DNA of 64,000 nucleotides. Origin: Rodentolepis nana. Lineage: Eukaryota; Platyhelminthes; Cestoda; Cyclophyllidea; Hymenolepididae. Position numbers and translations under genes: made by a program. This document shows positions 21,301 through 36,300 of the stretch, piece by piece. Each line of letters starts with the position of its first letter. The stretch's first letter is position 1. Location of the stretch: positions 1 through 64,000 of the forward strand of contig UZAE01012079.1 of the NCBI GenBank assembly GCA_900617975.1, read 5' to 3'. The notes beneath the pieces are model-generated. The model saw only the letters and a program-made list of their open reading frames with translations. It made no database searches and was not told the DNA's origin.

Positions 21301-24300
21301 GTGTACCTTATGGAGGTAGTCTATGATCCCCCTCCCCCATTAATTAAGGAATTTGATAGGAGGTAAAATGGAACGTTATCGATGTTATGCTGAGACATCT
21401 GTGAGCTGATTTTGTTCCTCGGACACTGGGTTATTCGATCACTCTTCTCCGAGCTCTTGCTTGGCAATGCAATATACTTTTCTAATATATCCCTGTTTGG
21501 CTTGGGAGTCAATCAATCCAAGTCATTGGTAGGCATCAGCTATATGCCCTTTCTGCATACTTTATCTTATCTTAGGGTTGCCCGTTACTGACGGAGATTC
21601 ACTCAATGTTCTCATTCACTCCATCTCATGCGCTGTGCAGCAATTTCACTATATGAAATGGTGGGTTAGTGAAATTCAACAATTATTTAATTGCAGTGAC
21701 AAAATGCAAAATTTTAATGAAGTAATCACATATATATGTTTCTCAATTATTTTTTTATGAACTGATTTTATTTGTCTTGCCATTTCCTTTACGTGTTCCA
21801 ATTTTGAGTGAGTTGCAACATCGTAGAAAGTCGGATATCCAAGGCAAAGAGTAGAGTTCAAGTAGACCATCGCGTGTGTGTTGACCTCTCCCCAATGTTT
21901 TCGGATGCTTATTGCGTTTGATATTTGACTTTCTTTTTTTCATCATTTCTGTGTGTTGTACCACAAAGGTAACATTGATTGAGTCCAATAAGGCATGAAT
22001 TGGAGAAGTGGTCTTCCTTGCACGTTTTTCTCCACCATATTCTGGTTCTTTTTTGCAGACTAATTAGAACAATCAAAACTCTGCTGCTAGTATTGATTTT
22101 TCCTGGAATCATTGTTTTGCCTAAAATCTCTCCAGTCCTCATATTTTGTCTGAACTTTTCTTCGTGTGATGAATATGTCTTGTCTTGTCTGCCATAACTA
22201 AATGCACAACATCCAGTGCGAACTGAGGCGTTTAAAATACCCGAATTTTTGATAGTTATGATTTGTTCAATTAATGACTATTGTACCATTTGCAAATCAC
22301 ACCTCAGTTGTCTCCACCTTTCTGAAACTTCTCTAAGTGTTTGCCACCTAAAATTGTCTAATAGTCAATAGATGGTGGTTTAATTTAGTCCCATTCTTTA
22401 TTAGAATTGCCATAAAAGTCTAACACCTAGGACACTGGTTGAATAAGTGCCAATTTATTATTAACCAGAGGACAAGTAAATGCCGAATTTACAGTTTTTA
22501 GGCCATAAACTGTAAACACCCTCAAGTAGCACTAATCTCGACAAATCAAAGCCACTTTACAGGTTCGATCAAGCTAAACTTAGACCTCCTTCCTTACAAA
22601 GACTAACAGCAAACAACACCATTGCTCTAATCAGAGCATCACATCGGGGTGGCTGGCTGGGATGGAATCCGCAATTCAATCAGACACAATATGAACTTTA
22701 GTTATGACCTAGAAATATGCCAGCGACCTCCTAATATAAATGTAACTGAAATTGTGCCTGCAGAAATGAAAAGGCGACTTTCAGAAGTGGAACTATTTTA
22801 AAAATGAAGTTATTTTCGCATGTGGTATTTGCGCCTTTATACCTTCCCTTCCTCATAATGCTTCGTCCTCTCATGCGCTTAGCTATCCTTCTTAAAGATC
22901 TACTCGTCCTTCGGATTTGCACTCCGTTGATTCATTCGTCTTCAGTCCGCTATTTTGTTCCGTTAGTAGGCTCATTGAGGTTTTTCCCGTCGACCGTTCG
23001 ATTTCCGGCATCCATAAGTCTAGCAGAGCATCGTCGGTCTTCATCTTTCCAGATTTCTTAACTTTAAGAACGACACGCACTATATTAACTTTTTGTTTCA
23101 AGGGAGTTTCTCCATTCCATGCTCAGAATAAACTAATAGCCCCCCCCCCCCTCTTATGAAAAGAGAATTTGCTTCTGCCCTTCTGCTTAATCGAAATGTT
23201 TTGTTTTGTAAAATGTTTAAAGGGCTGGAATTGGTTAGCCATATCTGGACACAATAGTGGTGATAACTGGGCAGGGGTGATTAATGACTCTATCTGTTGT
23301 AACAGACCTAATAATTATAGCTCCAAGCCGCCCTGAATACAAATCTATCGAGATTAGTTAGGATATTCAACAAGACGCCGTTTAGAAAGATCGATTTCCT
23401 TGGGCGGTTTAGCAGCGAGACAAAATATTCAATTATTAGTTCCTCAAGTGTAAATATTTAACAATGTATTTCCTCCGCATTAATAAAGCATTTCCCCTTT
23501 TGCAGATGATTAATACTTCCTTTAACGCTTCTTTTTCCCATACACAAAAAATGCACGGTGGAAGATTGAAGTTTTTGCGTATCTTAAATCTAGACCTTGA
23601 CGAAGGTATATATGGTTAGTTGTATCACTTTTTTTAGGAAATATTTCTTCTCTTTTGTTGTCACTGTTTTCTTTCACAGGCGGTCTTTGAACCTTTATGT
23701 GAAGATTTCCCTTAAAAGTACTTTCCTCCATACTATAGCGGTCCGAATTGATCTGCGTGTGAGCTTCTGTTAGAGGGATACCTTTTTCACAATTCATCTA
23801 ATGTACTCATTCATTTTTCCCTTTTCTTGGCCTTGTTTGTTCCTACTAGTTTCTTCCCGTCTAGATCATTTCAATCTCAGTTTTTGCATTGTGCGGGAGA
23901 GTGGGATCTTTATTCTAATGTTAAGTCCCAAAAGAGGTATCCTGATGTTCCTTTGCTTTGGGTATTCTCCACTTTTAATCAGTACGGTTTGTAATGGGAT
24001 TTATTGGATCGATGTTGGTCGCGCAAATGAGCTTGTACTGCCATGCCATCGGTTCACATTTCTTTCAATGGAGGAGGTTTTCCCATGTCTATATAACTTC
24101 AAAGCACAGAAAAGGAAGTGATGTTCGGCTCTTGCCTAATGGAAATGTAAGGTACTCTACAATATCTCGGTTGAGAGATTCGTGTTCTGCCAATTGGATT
24201 CATTAATACGGTCGGTCAATCTCATTGCTTAGTATTCAGTGATGTGCATCTGCGGACTTCTAAAATGGCAGATTTGCACGTTGACAACTACGCGGCCTGC

Positions 24301-27300
24301 GCACATGCACATATCGATGAGTTTCAAGTAAATCATTTCACTGAAATGACACTCTCATCATAATATTCATTTCATCTCACCGATGTTCCCATTCCTTATC
24401 CATTCGACAAAATTGCGCAACGGTCAAACATGCGTAGCAGTTTGATTTACAGTGTCCTTCCTCCCACAATTCCCTAGTATAATTTTTATCTCAACTCCCG
24501 TTTAAAATTTGAATCCTTCTGTTTTTCTTCCTGTCCTCTACTTCTTCTCATTTTTTCCATTCCTAGGAAAGTGCTGTCTCCCAAAAACTCTTTTAACTAA
24601 TTACTTTCGTCATATTATCCTCTTTCTCAATCATTGAGAGTAGGAAACCGTATAGTAAAAGAAATTTAGCAGCGTGCAACTTGATTTATGCATGTTTATA
24701 CATGTGTGTGTGTGTGTGTGTGTGTGCTTTTGTTGTGTGGTTAGCAAGCGCTCACACAGCTAGTTAGTTAATATCACGCGCACACACACACACACACAAC
24801 GCTGCGTATGGCGCAAATTTTCTCACTTTTACGTCTACTTGTGATTACCGTGATGTCGCCCAAATCTTCTTACTAGACTAAAGCGAGGTGTGGGTCTGTT
24901 GCGTCTAATTGAAGAATCATCAAAATCGAGCCCACTACGGACAACTCTGAACTTCGATTAAAGGAAGTTATCTTGATATAGCACTCTTATTAAAAAACAG
25001 CTTTCTTATTGATCGGAATCGACCAATGTGGTAGGAAACTCATATTTGCTGAATTTGCCTCTGGGAGCATTGTTTTTGTGTGACATCTTCATCGGTCGAC
25101 GTGAATAATGGTCATTGAGCTGACGGTGGAGAGCCAAAGGTCAAATCAATAGCAATATCATGTTGATTGAACGTGGTCAACCGTACTGTATCGTGGTTTT
25201 CGATTATGAAAGCACATCTCAGCTTTCCATTCTCACTCCTTAGATATCACGTGTTTAATATAATCTGCGATTCTCCAATTCTAGTGCCTGAGAAAGATTC
25301 TTTGAAACCTTCATCCTGGACACCACTGCTTTTCTGATGGAAAACACGCATTCTGCTACCCATCTCGACCAGTACTAAGTAGAATGGCTGCTAATACTAT
25401 TTACTAGATGCGTGTGTGTGTGTGTGTCGACATGGGTCGGGACCATCCCCCCTGACTACATTTTTTCCACATTGACTGTCACATCTCAAAGCAGACCAAT
25501 AATGAGTTAGTTGGTTTTAGTTTTTGATCGGAAGCGAAATTCAGAGATGTCGGTACCCGAAACCCCTACCCCGAGTACCTGAGAATTTGTGTATTTACCC
25601 TACTACCTAGTCAATGCAACTCGGCTGACTGCCCGCTTTCCGAAGTGTTTAAATCACGACCTCTCAAATTGCATGTCACTTCTATTGGTAATTTCCACTG
25701 GTTTGGTGACACACAACGCTTTAAAATTATTCACTAGTCCCATATTGCTAAAATGATTCAAGTCGGTTGATCTGTACGCAGGTGGTTGGGAATGTACTCT
25801 AGTATATTAGCTAACAAATGACTTTATACACTTGTGGTAACATTTGGGCCTTAGGTTACAACCAGTGTTAATTGAATCACCTAACTATTGATGCCATTAA
25901 TCAATCGATTTATGGCGAAATACTAAGCGTCCCAATACTGTTTGAGTTAGTATTTGTCTCTTATCGCATTCGTGAAATGACATAATTGCCTTCTCTATGA
26001 ATGAATCTTATGAGGAAGATAGGAAAGGGGAGCGCTATTATCCCCTGCCACTGCTACTGTTGTTGTTGCATAAAACCTCGGGACCTCTGTTTCATCCTAA
26101 TTTGAATTGAATTTCATTCGCCGCCGGCACTTTGACCCAGTTCCGGAATTTTCAGGTGGACTGCACACACACACACATCTGCTGCTTGTTCTGGTGGTGT
26201 ATTCTTCTTTCCCCACCAGATGTCGAATTTTGTTAATATTCCTAACAATGGCCATGGCTTTTTGTTGCTCATTTAAGGTACAAATTTGTTAGGCTCTCTC
26301 AATCTCTCCACTATCAAATCATGTTGCAAATAAACAATAAGGTGATCTCTGTACTGAGACTCACATTTTTGCCTTAACATCAAGATGGCATAAAATTCTC
26401 AAACTTCACGAACTAGTTGGTTGTTTTTCATTCTTTGTATATTAAATATCTCATTGAAGTGTTTTTCCCTTTAATGAAATATTCGATTTGATGGACTGAA
26501 AAGAGGTCCATTTACTTAAAGATCGTTTCAAGTATAATAATTTGGACAAAATGATATAGGGCATCTGAAATCGAATACCTTTAACTGAAATGTTTGCATA
26601 ACTTACAAGTAGTGTGTATTTTTGGGGGTCCAATTTCTCGCGTCTTGGGCTTGTGATGATCACGTGTAGGGGTCAAATTATTAGCGCTAAAATACAAAAG
26701 CTGACGTCAGGTGACAGTGGTTGCATTGCTAATCCCTGGACACTTTTGATGTCTCCAGTATATAAAGCCTAAATAAGCCAACAGAGTTCGGTAGCGTTCG
26801 CGTGGGGTAGGCTATGGCTGAATTAAAATTTACCAGGTTAACTTCTTTTCAGTTTCCTTTATCCCCCCCCCTCCCCCTCCCCCTTATGTGTCTTCCATTT
26901 ATCTATAATCACGACTTGACACCTAACTACTAAGGTTTTGCTGTTCACATTGTAAGTAAGCATAGTTTTCCATGCGTTGATACAGAAATAAAAGCAAAAG
27001 AAAGGAGACAGGCTCCCAATTTCTAAGGTTTAACCCGTTGACTGCATTAGCACCACGTTATGTGGGGTTTAGTAGCGGTCCATTCTACTTTTCCATCAAT
27101 CCCACCCCCCCCCCCCCCCCCCCCCCCCNCCCCCCCCCCCCCCCCCCACTCCCTTCCAAAAACTTTCTGACTCTATTACCTTCTCTCTTTCCTCCTGTTC
27201 TTGAAATGGGAATTGAATAGTACTTAGAATAATTAAGTGTACGGAATAGCTGCGGGACGGAAATCAGATTTCTACCTTCTTTTCCTGATATCCAATATCT

Positions 27301-30300
27301 TTATATTTAAGGGTGCTTATTTTCACATTCCTTTGCGCTCAAAAAGTAGACCACCGTTTCCTCTTTGTACTGGGTCGTCTTCTCCACCACCTTCGAAGAC
27401 TAATTGGCTTCTGGATAAATGAAGCGTTTGTTCGGAGTTGGTCCGCGTTGTGTTAATTACCATTTTTCTGCGCCAAAGGTTTAAGACTAAGTACGTGTTC
27501 TCAATTCATCCCTGTCTAGCCTACCTTTAGGGATATCGATTATTGATTAATTGTTATTATTGGTTGGTGATGTTGAAGAGATGACTACAGCAGAGATGAG
27601 TTTTTTTTCAAGGCGGTGTTGTGCAAACTTATTATTCTCAATAGCCAACATAAAACATATTTCAAGTCAGAATTCATGAAATTATTACTCGTTGGTTCAT
27701 ATCCAGTGATGTGGATGATCTAGTTCTGATCAAAAGACAGGTGGTAGAATGTTAATTCTCATCAGAACCAGCTCCAAGATATTGCTGAAAAGAATTAAAA
27801 AGTAGCTTTTTAATTTAGAGGCACTGAAGAGTCTGGCTGAGTTCTATCACCTTTCTTTCTTACAGTTTACAAATCTATTTGGATCTTGATCTCTGATTTC
27901 AACTCTTACCTAGCGTTGACTTCAGCGAGCAAGCCCACAAAGTCAAAGATCATTGGTTTGTTAGGTTAGTGAACAGTACCATCAACCGTAGTGTCTAGTT
28001 ATTGTCGAAATGGAGGTGGCAGTTGACGAATTTCTTATCGGGGGGGGGGGGGGGGGGGCAACGCTCTACTCCTTCTCTACTGGCTTCTCTTTAAGCAGGC
28101 TTGCGATCTATCTCACTCCGAGTGTGGTGCACATCTATCAGGTCAAAGATAATGCGATTGGTATTCACCCTACACATCCCATGATGTTTTGTTGACCAAT
28201 TGCACTGACTTATTCTGGTCAACAAAAGGAGTGCTAAAATCTGTATTTTTCACAAGTCAAGTATTGCTATCGCTTTCAATAATGGGATTTTGGGGAGAGA
28301 GTGCTCGTCTTATTCATTCACTTACAGATTCTGAGCATTGATAGTTCTACTGTTAACTAAATGCAATCAACAACCACCCCCCCCCCTCCCCTCCTCTCCT
28401 ATAATTAGCCACTATGATCCAACTTCGAGGTGGGGTAGGGGGAGAGCAATGTCTTGTGTATTCATACAAGCTTCTAATGTCGTCCATATCGTGACTACTG
28501 CCTTGGCAGATAGCTTCCTTTAGACTTGTAATGCTACTTCAAGGTGTCTATGTGACTCTACGTTAGTCAAATTCGATATCCTCTTCATCTTATTCAATAA
28601 AAATTTCGCCTTTCTCTCCTCATTATCGGCCTTAGACTTGCATCATTTCTTGCAAATGTTGAGATATTAAATGCCTAGCTATCTACTTTACACTAATTTA
28701 AATACTGCAGACTATGGTTATGCCCAGGGGTAGATGGTGACGTCTTTTTTACTATTAGCATCTAAAATAAATCCCCACTGCTTGAACTTTTTTGGCCCCT
28801 GATTAAAGTAGCCGTTTCATTACAAATACGGTGTATATGCTGCAAATTCCCAGGCCAACGTAGTCTAGATAGGCAGTTTGAGTACTTTCATGTTTTTTCC
28901 TGAACAAAAAATAAAACAAGCCCCAGACCCGGGCAGACGCAACCGATGTCCCCTGGTTGTCGCGTTACCCNNNNNNNNCCCCTTCCCCCCCCCCCTCCCA
29001 CCGCCCTCCTGTTACAGTCAGCTACTAAGGCTTATGCGTTTGCACCGACTAAATAACCCCACTAACCTGTTATTTATTGATCATGGGAGGTGGTGTACAA
29101 GTAGCCTATACGTTTTAGTCATATGATGGGATCGGATTACTCGAGGCCATCAAAGAATACGTGCGAATAATAAGGAGGCTAACGTGTCAATAGTCATAGT
29201 TTGTCATAATCCTCATATTTGGTTTAGTCCAAACTTTTCAAGGCTCAATTTTGCTGATTTGGTCCTTGGATATTTGCATTGAGATCATAACCACTCAATT
29301 CAGAGCCTATCGACCAGTTGGATGGTTCTTGTTGCTTGGACTCATAGAGGAACGTTTAGATGCGATTGGTAAAAACATTATGCACATCTGTCATATATTG
29401 TTTGTGGTGGGCATTTTTAGCGATGAAGGAGCAAATCGCAAGGTTCGGTTTGTGCTCACTTCTCTTTTTTGCCTTGCAAGGCTAGGAAATGAATAGCTTC
29501 AATCAGATAATGTGGAATTTTAGTTTTTTTGGGGGATTCGGATTAGCTAATTTCCTTTCTGGGTTTAACAATTACTACTAATGTGGGTGAATATGAGATG
29601 CACTCAGGGGGATTGAATTTAGCCCACTCTTATTATGAATTCGTGTTGTTGGGAATTGTGACGCAGAATTGCTGGTCTCGATCCCAATTTCAGTTTTTTT
29701 GTCAGCTTAATGATATTTTTTTGTCGAATCTCTCCCAGTCGAAATCGTCGTCTTTTTTAATAGTATGACATTTACGTTTTTTTATATAGCACTGCCATCT
29801 AACCTTTTCGCTTTGGAATGACCCTCAAATGGCCGTCTTCTTTCTGTTCCTATAATTTTTTAATCTTATAAGACAGAGTATAAGTCAACTTATGTTTTGT
29901 GAATATCAGAACACTGGACAGAATGTTGACATATCACTTTCAATCAGTAATTAAAGTCTTGTTTTCCGGAAGTACCATTATTGCTAATGATTATTTCGAT
30001 AGATCTTCATGAAAAAAGCATAACTATTCACTCATTTGCTAAAAGATCGGGCTTTGGTAACTTTCCCCCTTGAAAGAAAATAAAATCACCCGACCTTCAT
30101 TTCTTATATGTCATAATAAATGAATAGTTTATCAGCTATTTTCCAGTCTTGTACAGTTTGATGTGTCTGGTATGAAAGACGTCCGAGAAATACTTTGACA
30201 AATAGGCCCCGATGGCGTATTCATCGCCATAATGTTAGGGGTTATTAGTTCGATTCCAATTGGCCATCGCTCAGTGAGCGGAATATCTAGCTGCACTGGT

Positions 30301-33300
30301 TGAGTTGGACCAGTGAAAAAGATGGAAGAGTTCGAGTCTTTAACGGGCAGTCATTAAAATGTCATTATCTATCCATGGTGTGCGTTGGGGGTAACACTTT
30401 CCTAAATAATCTTAGCAATTCGTTGGAAAGTCTGCTTACAAAAATCTACACTATAGGAGACTTTCATCCATGAAAAATAACCCCACCTAATCCTCTGAGT
30501 GCCTATCCTCATTCAAGTGTTTAAGGCTTCTATCCCTTCGCTATGCATAGCTTAATAAATGTACCATCTTTCCACTTTAACCACATGAGTTTGCTAGGTA
30601 GTAGAAACGTTGATTCACATAGTAAAGACCCCCCCCCCCACTACGCATGCTTTGGTTTTCCATAAGTGTGTTCTTCCAAAACGATTGCTATATGAATGGT
30701 TCTGGTCACAAATCACTATCAGCTACTTTTGCAAACCGTGCGATGCGTATATTCGCAGATCCAGGTGTACCCCGCGCTCTCATTTTGATTAATTAGGGCG
30801 TCTGACCGACATCGACTAACTGGCCTAAGCACGCATCTACATTCACACTACGAGTTTGCCGTTCGTTGAATCTATCTTCTATAGGGCGGGGTGGGGGGGG
30901 GGAGGTACAATTGTTAGCGTCCCCGGCCTTTTACTTACTCCATCTAAAGAACAATGCCGGTAACGACTTGCCTAGTTTAGTCTTTTTCCATCCCATCTTT
31001 GTTAGTGATCTTTCAGGGAAAATTTATTTCGCCGTTCCGCTAAGTTCAAGTCTTAGGCAAACGTCCAATGTGGTGATCTAGCGGATTCTTCATTTCGGAA
31101 TAGGTTATTATTTGTCACTATTGCTTGTCTATGGAATAGAGTTGAAAGTAGAGGTTTCTCATGATCTTGCTTGTGTAGTATTTACGTCGGGGATGGCAAT
31201 TTTTCATCTTTGCGTGTGTGTGTGTGTGTGTGTGTGCGCGTATTCTCCAATTACAAGCCGTAGTAATCAGTCTGGAATTTGTGATACTGACCCCTTCTCC
31301 TTCGAGGACTTACAATTTCTTTTGGAAGTTGTGGTTCTTTTGACTCTAGCGCAATCTTCCGCGACTAAGAAGCGCTATGATTGGTGCATTTCGATAAAAT
31401 CGCTTTCTCTCTGGATATATCTCACTTAACCGAATGATTTAGGATTCAAGTGAATCAGTCCTCAACTATCTTTATTTTGCACTCGGCTTTGCATTCTACA
31501 CTTTGAACACTTTCAATCAGCTTAAATCTAGTGTTTAAGGTTTTCTAAGGAGTCATTTCTAATTGATACAACTCATTTTCGAACATTAACTCTAGGTTTC
31601 GTTGTATGTTTATGGTAGAGGTGTAGTTGTTAGCTGGAAAGCGTTGACTCAAAGTAAATAGAAAGGCATCGAGACAGTTTGAGTTAAATTTTTATACCGA
31701 TTAGTTGAGAAGCGTCGCTTGAAATTTGATTTCGAATGCTTTTTCAATTAATGGGAATGTTTTTTTGCTTTTTAAAAAAGGTAATGATTAAATTCTAACA
31801 ACGACTTCGAAGGATTAGGCGATTGTATCATCAAGCCACCACGCATTATGATAAATTAACAACACACACACACCCACACACACATGATAATTGAGTATCA
31901 AATTTGTTGTCTTTAATTCGACTTGCGCTACCACGTAAGCCGCTGTATTTCCGGTACGTAAAGTAAGAGATAATGCACAGTTGTTTCAGTGCTTAGGGGG
32001 GAGGGGGGGGGGGGGNGGGGTGGGGGATTGAGGGTAAAAGGATATTTCCATTCACGAAATTAAAAGTTGCACAAAAAATTATATCAAGCCAAAAGTGAAA
32101 CAAAAAGGTGGACTATGGGAAAGCAGCTGTTCCATCTTTCCATTCGCTTGTTTTCCTTCTTCCCTCCCTCTCTCTCTCTCCCTTGCACTATTAATAACTG
32201 TGTTTTGTTCTTTATTTATGTTCAAGACTAGCAGTAATTAATGAAGGTGAATTCGTCCCATCCTCGGCTATTTATAGAGTCATTAATGCTTCCATATGTT
32301 CTCTCCCCTAGTCCCTTACTCTGGACATCCTTGGAAGTCGTCCGTCAATTCCTAGGAGTATTTTCAAGCCGTACAACTATTTTAGGCCTCTTATTCATCA
32401 AGCGGCAGTACTTATTTACTAGCGAAGCCCCTCCGCCTCGGTTGTGTTTAGTTCGGTTGCTATTTGCCGACCTTTATGCCACAAACCGTCCTTTTTTATT
32501 GACAAGTCTTTTTACTTGCAGAATGTCTGTTTTTTTTGAAATTGGAAACTGCTGTTCTCTCTTCCCTGTGGGCCGGCACCGTAGGCCTAAGAAATCACGT
32601 TCACTCCAAGTACATCCCCACAGTACAAAATGGCCCATACCCCCATGTCAAATTGGAGTCAAGTTTTCTTCGTATCCACAAGTCGAATAAAAGGCAATTT
32701 GAAGTTGGAGTTTAAGAATCTACGTAGGAGACCTGTTGTTTTTTGGTTAAATTGTATTTGCTTAAGGAAAGCTAGAAGCTTTCAAATATCAGTTTGTAGA
32801 GGGCAAAGATATATCGAGGTCTATTCGAGTTAAGACTCCTGCTACAAGCATCACATTTTATAAAACTCATTGTTGATCGTCATCTTTGGTTACTAACCCA
32901 TTTGCCTTAGATATTCAGTCACCAGCTTAACGTTCACCCTCGGAAAGAGTAGACAGTCGCCCCTTTGTTCATCCAAGGTACAAGCATTCTTTGAACGCTC
33001 TGTTTTCTTTCCATCTTGTTCGTGATGAGTTTTCGAAGGTCAGTATTGATTTTATTCTAAATTTAGCACGTCTCGTTTTAATTAGTAGCCTGGTGCGTAT
33101 TTGCTTTAAACTACTTGCTCATTCTTGCTCTCAGATGACGTTTGTCTGGTCAAAATGCCCTGGACACCCTACCCCCTAATATTGTCTAGACGTCGACCTG
33201 TCATTATTTCATTATCTTCAGGGCTCATTTCTCTCTGTGAGTGTGTGTGTGTCGGATGCGTCTGTGTTCATGCACAAACACCCATCACTTGCTTGATTTC

Positions 33301-36300
33301 AATAGGAAGTAAAAATGCACATCTGAACACTTCAAAAGGCAACTGAAGGGGATGGGGCCCTGGCATAAAAAGTTGAAAAAAATAACCCCAGGGAAATAAA
33401 GTAGTCCCACTTCATTGTAGCGTTGCAACGGGAGGGAGAGACTGCTTAAATGACGCCAAAATACGGAGTCTTTATTAGGGAGGGTGGTCATGTTACTCAC
33501 GTTTATACAAGTTTAAACATTCTGATTTTTAATCACTTCAGTTCGTTCTTTGTCCCTGTTTCAATTCCCTTATACTGTTGGAGTTAATAACTCTTCATAT
33601 TGTGGTTTTAATGCTTATTAGCGAGAAATGTTGCACTTGCCTCTGGCTTTTCAGTCTCCTTAGCTATTTCTGCTTGTTTTCGTTGCGTAGCATTATGAAA
33701 TGTAGCCGTTTCATCTCTGCTTCACCATCGATAGCGGTTAATATATATGCCGGTCAATCTAGTTAACTACAGGGCCGGGAATCCAGGCTAATACTAGTCA
33801 GAGGCCCCAGGATATCACTGCTCTATCCATGTTGAAGGCTGGAAAGCACGTCCCTTGACAAGTGTGGGATCCATTTAATTCTCCCTCCTATTTATCCATA
33901 CATTCTTTATTTAGTTGCTTCAATGTGTGTATCAATGAAGACATTGTGCGTTGCTGAAACATAAGTGCACCCATAGGCATGTTTTTGTGTTTTTTTGTGC
34001 GATTGTCAAAATGTGTGCGATCCCTCTCCCCCCCCCCCCCCCCCCCCTCCCCCGATGGTTCCCCAAAGTTATACTGACGTCAGTGCATGTGTTTACGAAG
34101 GGGAAGAGGGGAAGATGAAGAAGGCTATTCTGCCGCATACCCTCCTGAGTGCTTGCTTCGCACAAATCTCATCAGAATAGTTTGGAACTCTCCTCCCCTT
34201 CCTGTTCTCCTAAATTAGCCTCAATCGATTGTTCTAAGTCTTACGAGGCAATTATGAACCCACTTCTAGTTAGCTGTGATTTGCTACTTGCTCACATAAC
34301 CCCAATTTAACTGTTCTTTTCCAATAATGGACCCTAGTTTGATTTGGTTCCGTAGGGTATTGGCACAATCCGACTTTTCCTATGCCAGAGAGAGCCCCTT
34401 ATTACAAGTCATATGGTCCTGATTAACCGGATGAGGCCATTTGATTGGCCCGTTCCGATCCTTTGTGGCGCCCATTTTTATGCCACTCACATAATTCTCA
34501 TAACACAACTTTAGTGGGCCCCATTTTAAAGCTGACTAGACCCTGTTGATGGCTTTCTTTTCTTCTAAACTTTGTCCATCAATAAGTAACTTCATAATGG
34601 TGAGTGTACAGGGCTTACCAAGCAAGAGTTAAGTTGAATATCTTAATTGAAGTTGTCCGGAGTTAAATATCTCATTGAATTAGGAGTTGAATACAGGGGA
34701 TTAGATTCAGGGAGGGGAGGGGAGGGGGTGTTAGGCCTATTTTATCTTAGTTTTCATAACGTTGATCAATCAGAAGTTTGTGTTACTTATGATTACCTTT
34801 TCCTATATCCTATTCAGTTTAGGTTTTTATCAACTAAGTTAAACTGATATTTATAATTACTTTGACAATTCATTTTCTTCTTTTCGTTACTTCATTCTAA
34901 AACCTAGCGACGTTGCCCACTACTATTGGTAATAATCAGTTTTCGCCATGCGTACATTCTTTCTACACTCTAGGTGCATGATGTTTGGGTAATATTTTAG
35001 AATACTTTATGTTCCGTACTGAAATTGAACTTATTTATTCAACCTGGTTTTTTGAGTAAAATGCCCCCCCCCCTCGTCATCTTTATTCTTCAGTTTTTTC
35101 TTTGTTCCCATAAAGTAACTCTTTTGAAACACCTTCTACCGTAATTTTTGCCACACGTTGATATAATGGGATTCTATGGAATATTTGCCCTCATCTTCAT
35201 ACATGTTTTGCATATGATGTGTGAAGGTGTTGATATTTCGTATTACTTCTGGCTATTCATCTAGATCTAAAGACATAGGGAGAACGGTGGGGTTGCTTTT
35301 TAATGATGCAGGTAATTCATAGCAAACACTTCGGCTATCTTGAATTTATTGGCTCTGGTAACTAAGATGCTTAGTTGGCATCACAGCAGCTAATCACCAC
35401 AGGCATAATGACGCTCACATCGTTGATAACATCACAGTCTGTACCATTTTCTCGACAATGTCCAATCAACTAGGCAGTATGATGTTTGCAAGCCCGCATT
35501 TCTAAATAGATATGCTCTGGATTCCATCTTGACATTACGTTCTATGCTTTCTATTCGAGAACAAAGCAGTGCATTGGCTTAGTCTGAGGTGCTTCTCTTC
35601 TTTTCAGAAACGGACACAAATTGACTCACGCCTCAAAGAAGCCCCACGGTTGTCGTATCTGTGAGAAATCTTACAGTGATGCGCGTTCCCTGCGCCGTCA
35701 CTATGAGAACGCCCACCCGGATGAGTATGATCTCTGGCGAGCCGCCGAGGAAGCTGAGACCCAACTCTCCGCTGTAGTTGAGGCCGCTGCTGCAGCCGCG
35801 TCTTGCAGCGTGTCCGGATCCGCGTCCGGTCCTACTGCTGCTGCGGTGGTCAGTGGTGCCTCCAATACCAACAATCTGACTCAACATCTCGTCGCTGATA
35901 AAGGTGAGTTATCACAGTTCTCATTTTCATGCTTTATTAATCGGGTAAAAGTGTGGTTCAGTCAAAATAGGGCTATTTTTTGTGCCTTTTCTTAACTCGC
36001 GTCAGCCATAACTTGTCTTTTTCTTGTCCCACTTCTAACCTCGGTGACTGTCATGTTGCCTGCAATTCGTCCCCGCTATTGATGGTTTTTTAATGAAAGC
36101 GTCCTATGTGATGAGTTTGTCCACTTTTTTGCACATGACTGCGTTTATTTTCAAAAAAATGAAAATCGGACGATTGTCAGCAGATGATATCAGGTAAATG
36201 GGGATTGATACGATTACTGGTAATAGCAAATACCCTGATCATTATAGCCTTAAGTGATATCTGTATCTGCCATGTTTCATCAACTTCCCTGAGTCAGGAA

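Larger units (their letters stand above)
19620..35607 (+). other. Zinc-finger gene intron 2, very long
   Basis: 15,988 nt splitting finger 2. It holds SINE-like copy 4, several GT/CA microsatellites, many poly(C)/poly(G) tracts, an 8-N gap at 28971-28978, a tRNA-like segment near 30.2 kb and a 26-nt inverted repeat pair (20457-20482 and 22056-22081). I find no credible nested gene, though charged minus-strand frames at 22731-23797 are noted in the findings. Confidence 0.7.

Noticed and set aside
32241..32690. 149-codon plus-strand frame in intron 2
   Set aside because: No domain, no splice-site context and a codon mix typical of T-rich noncoding DNA.
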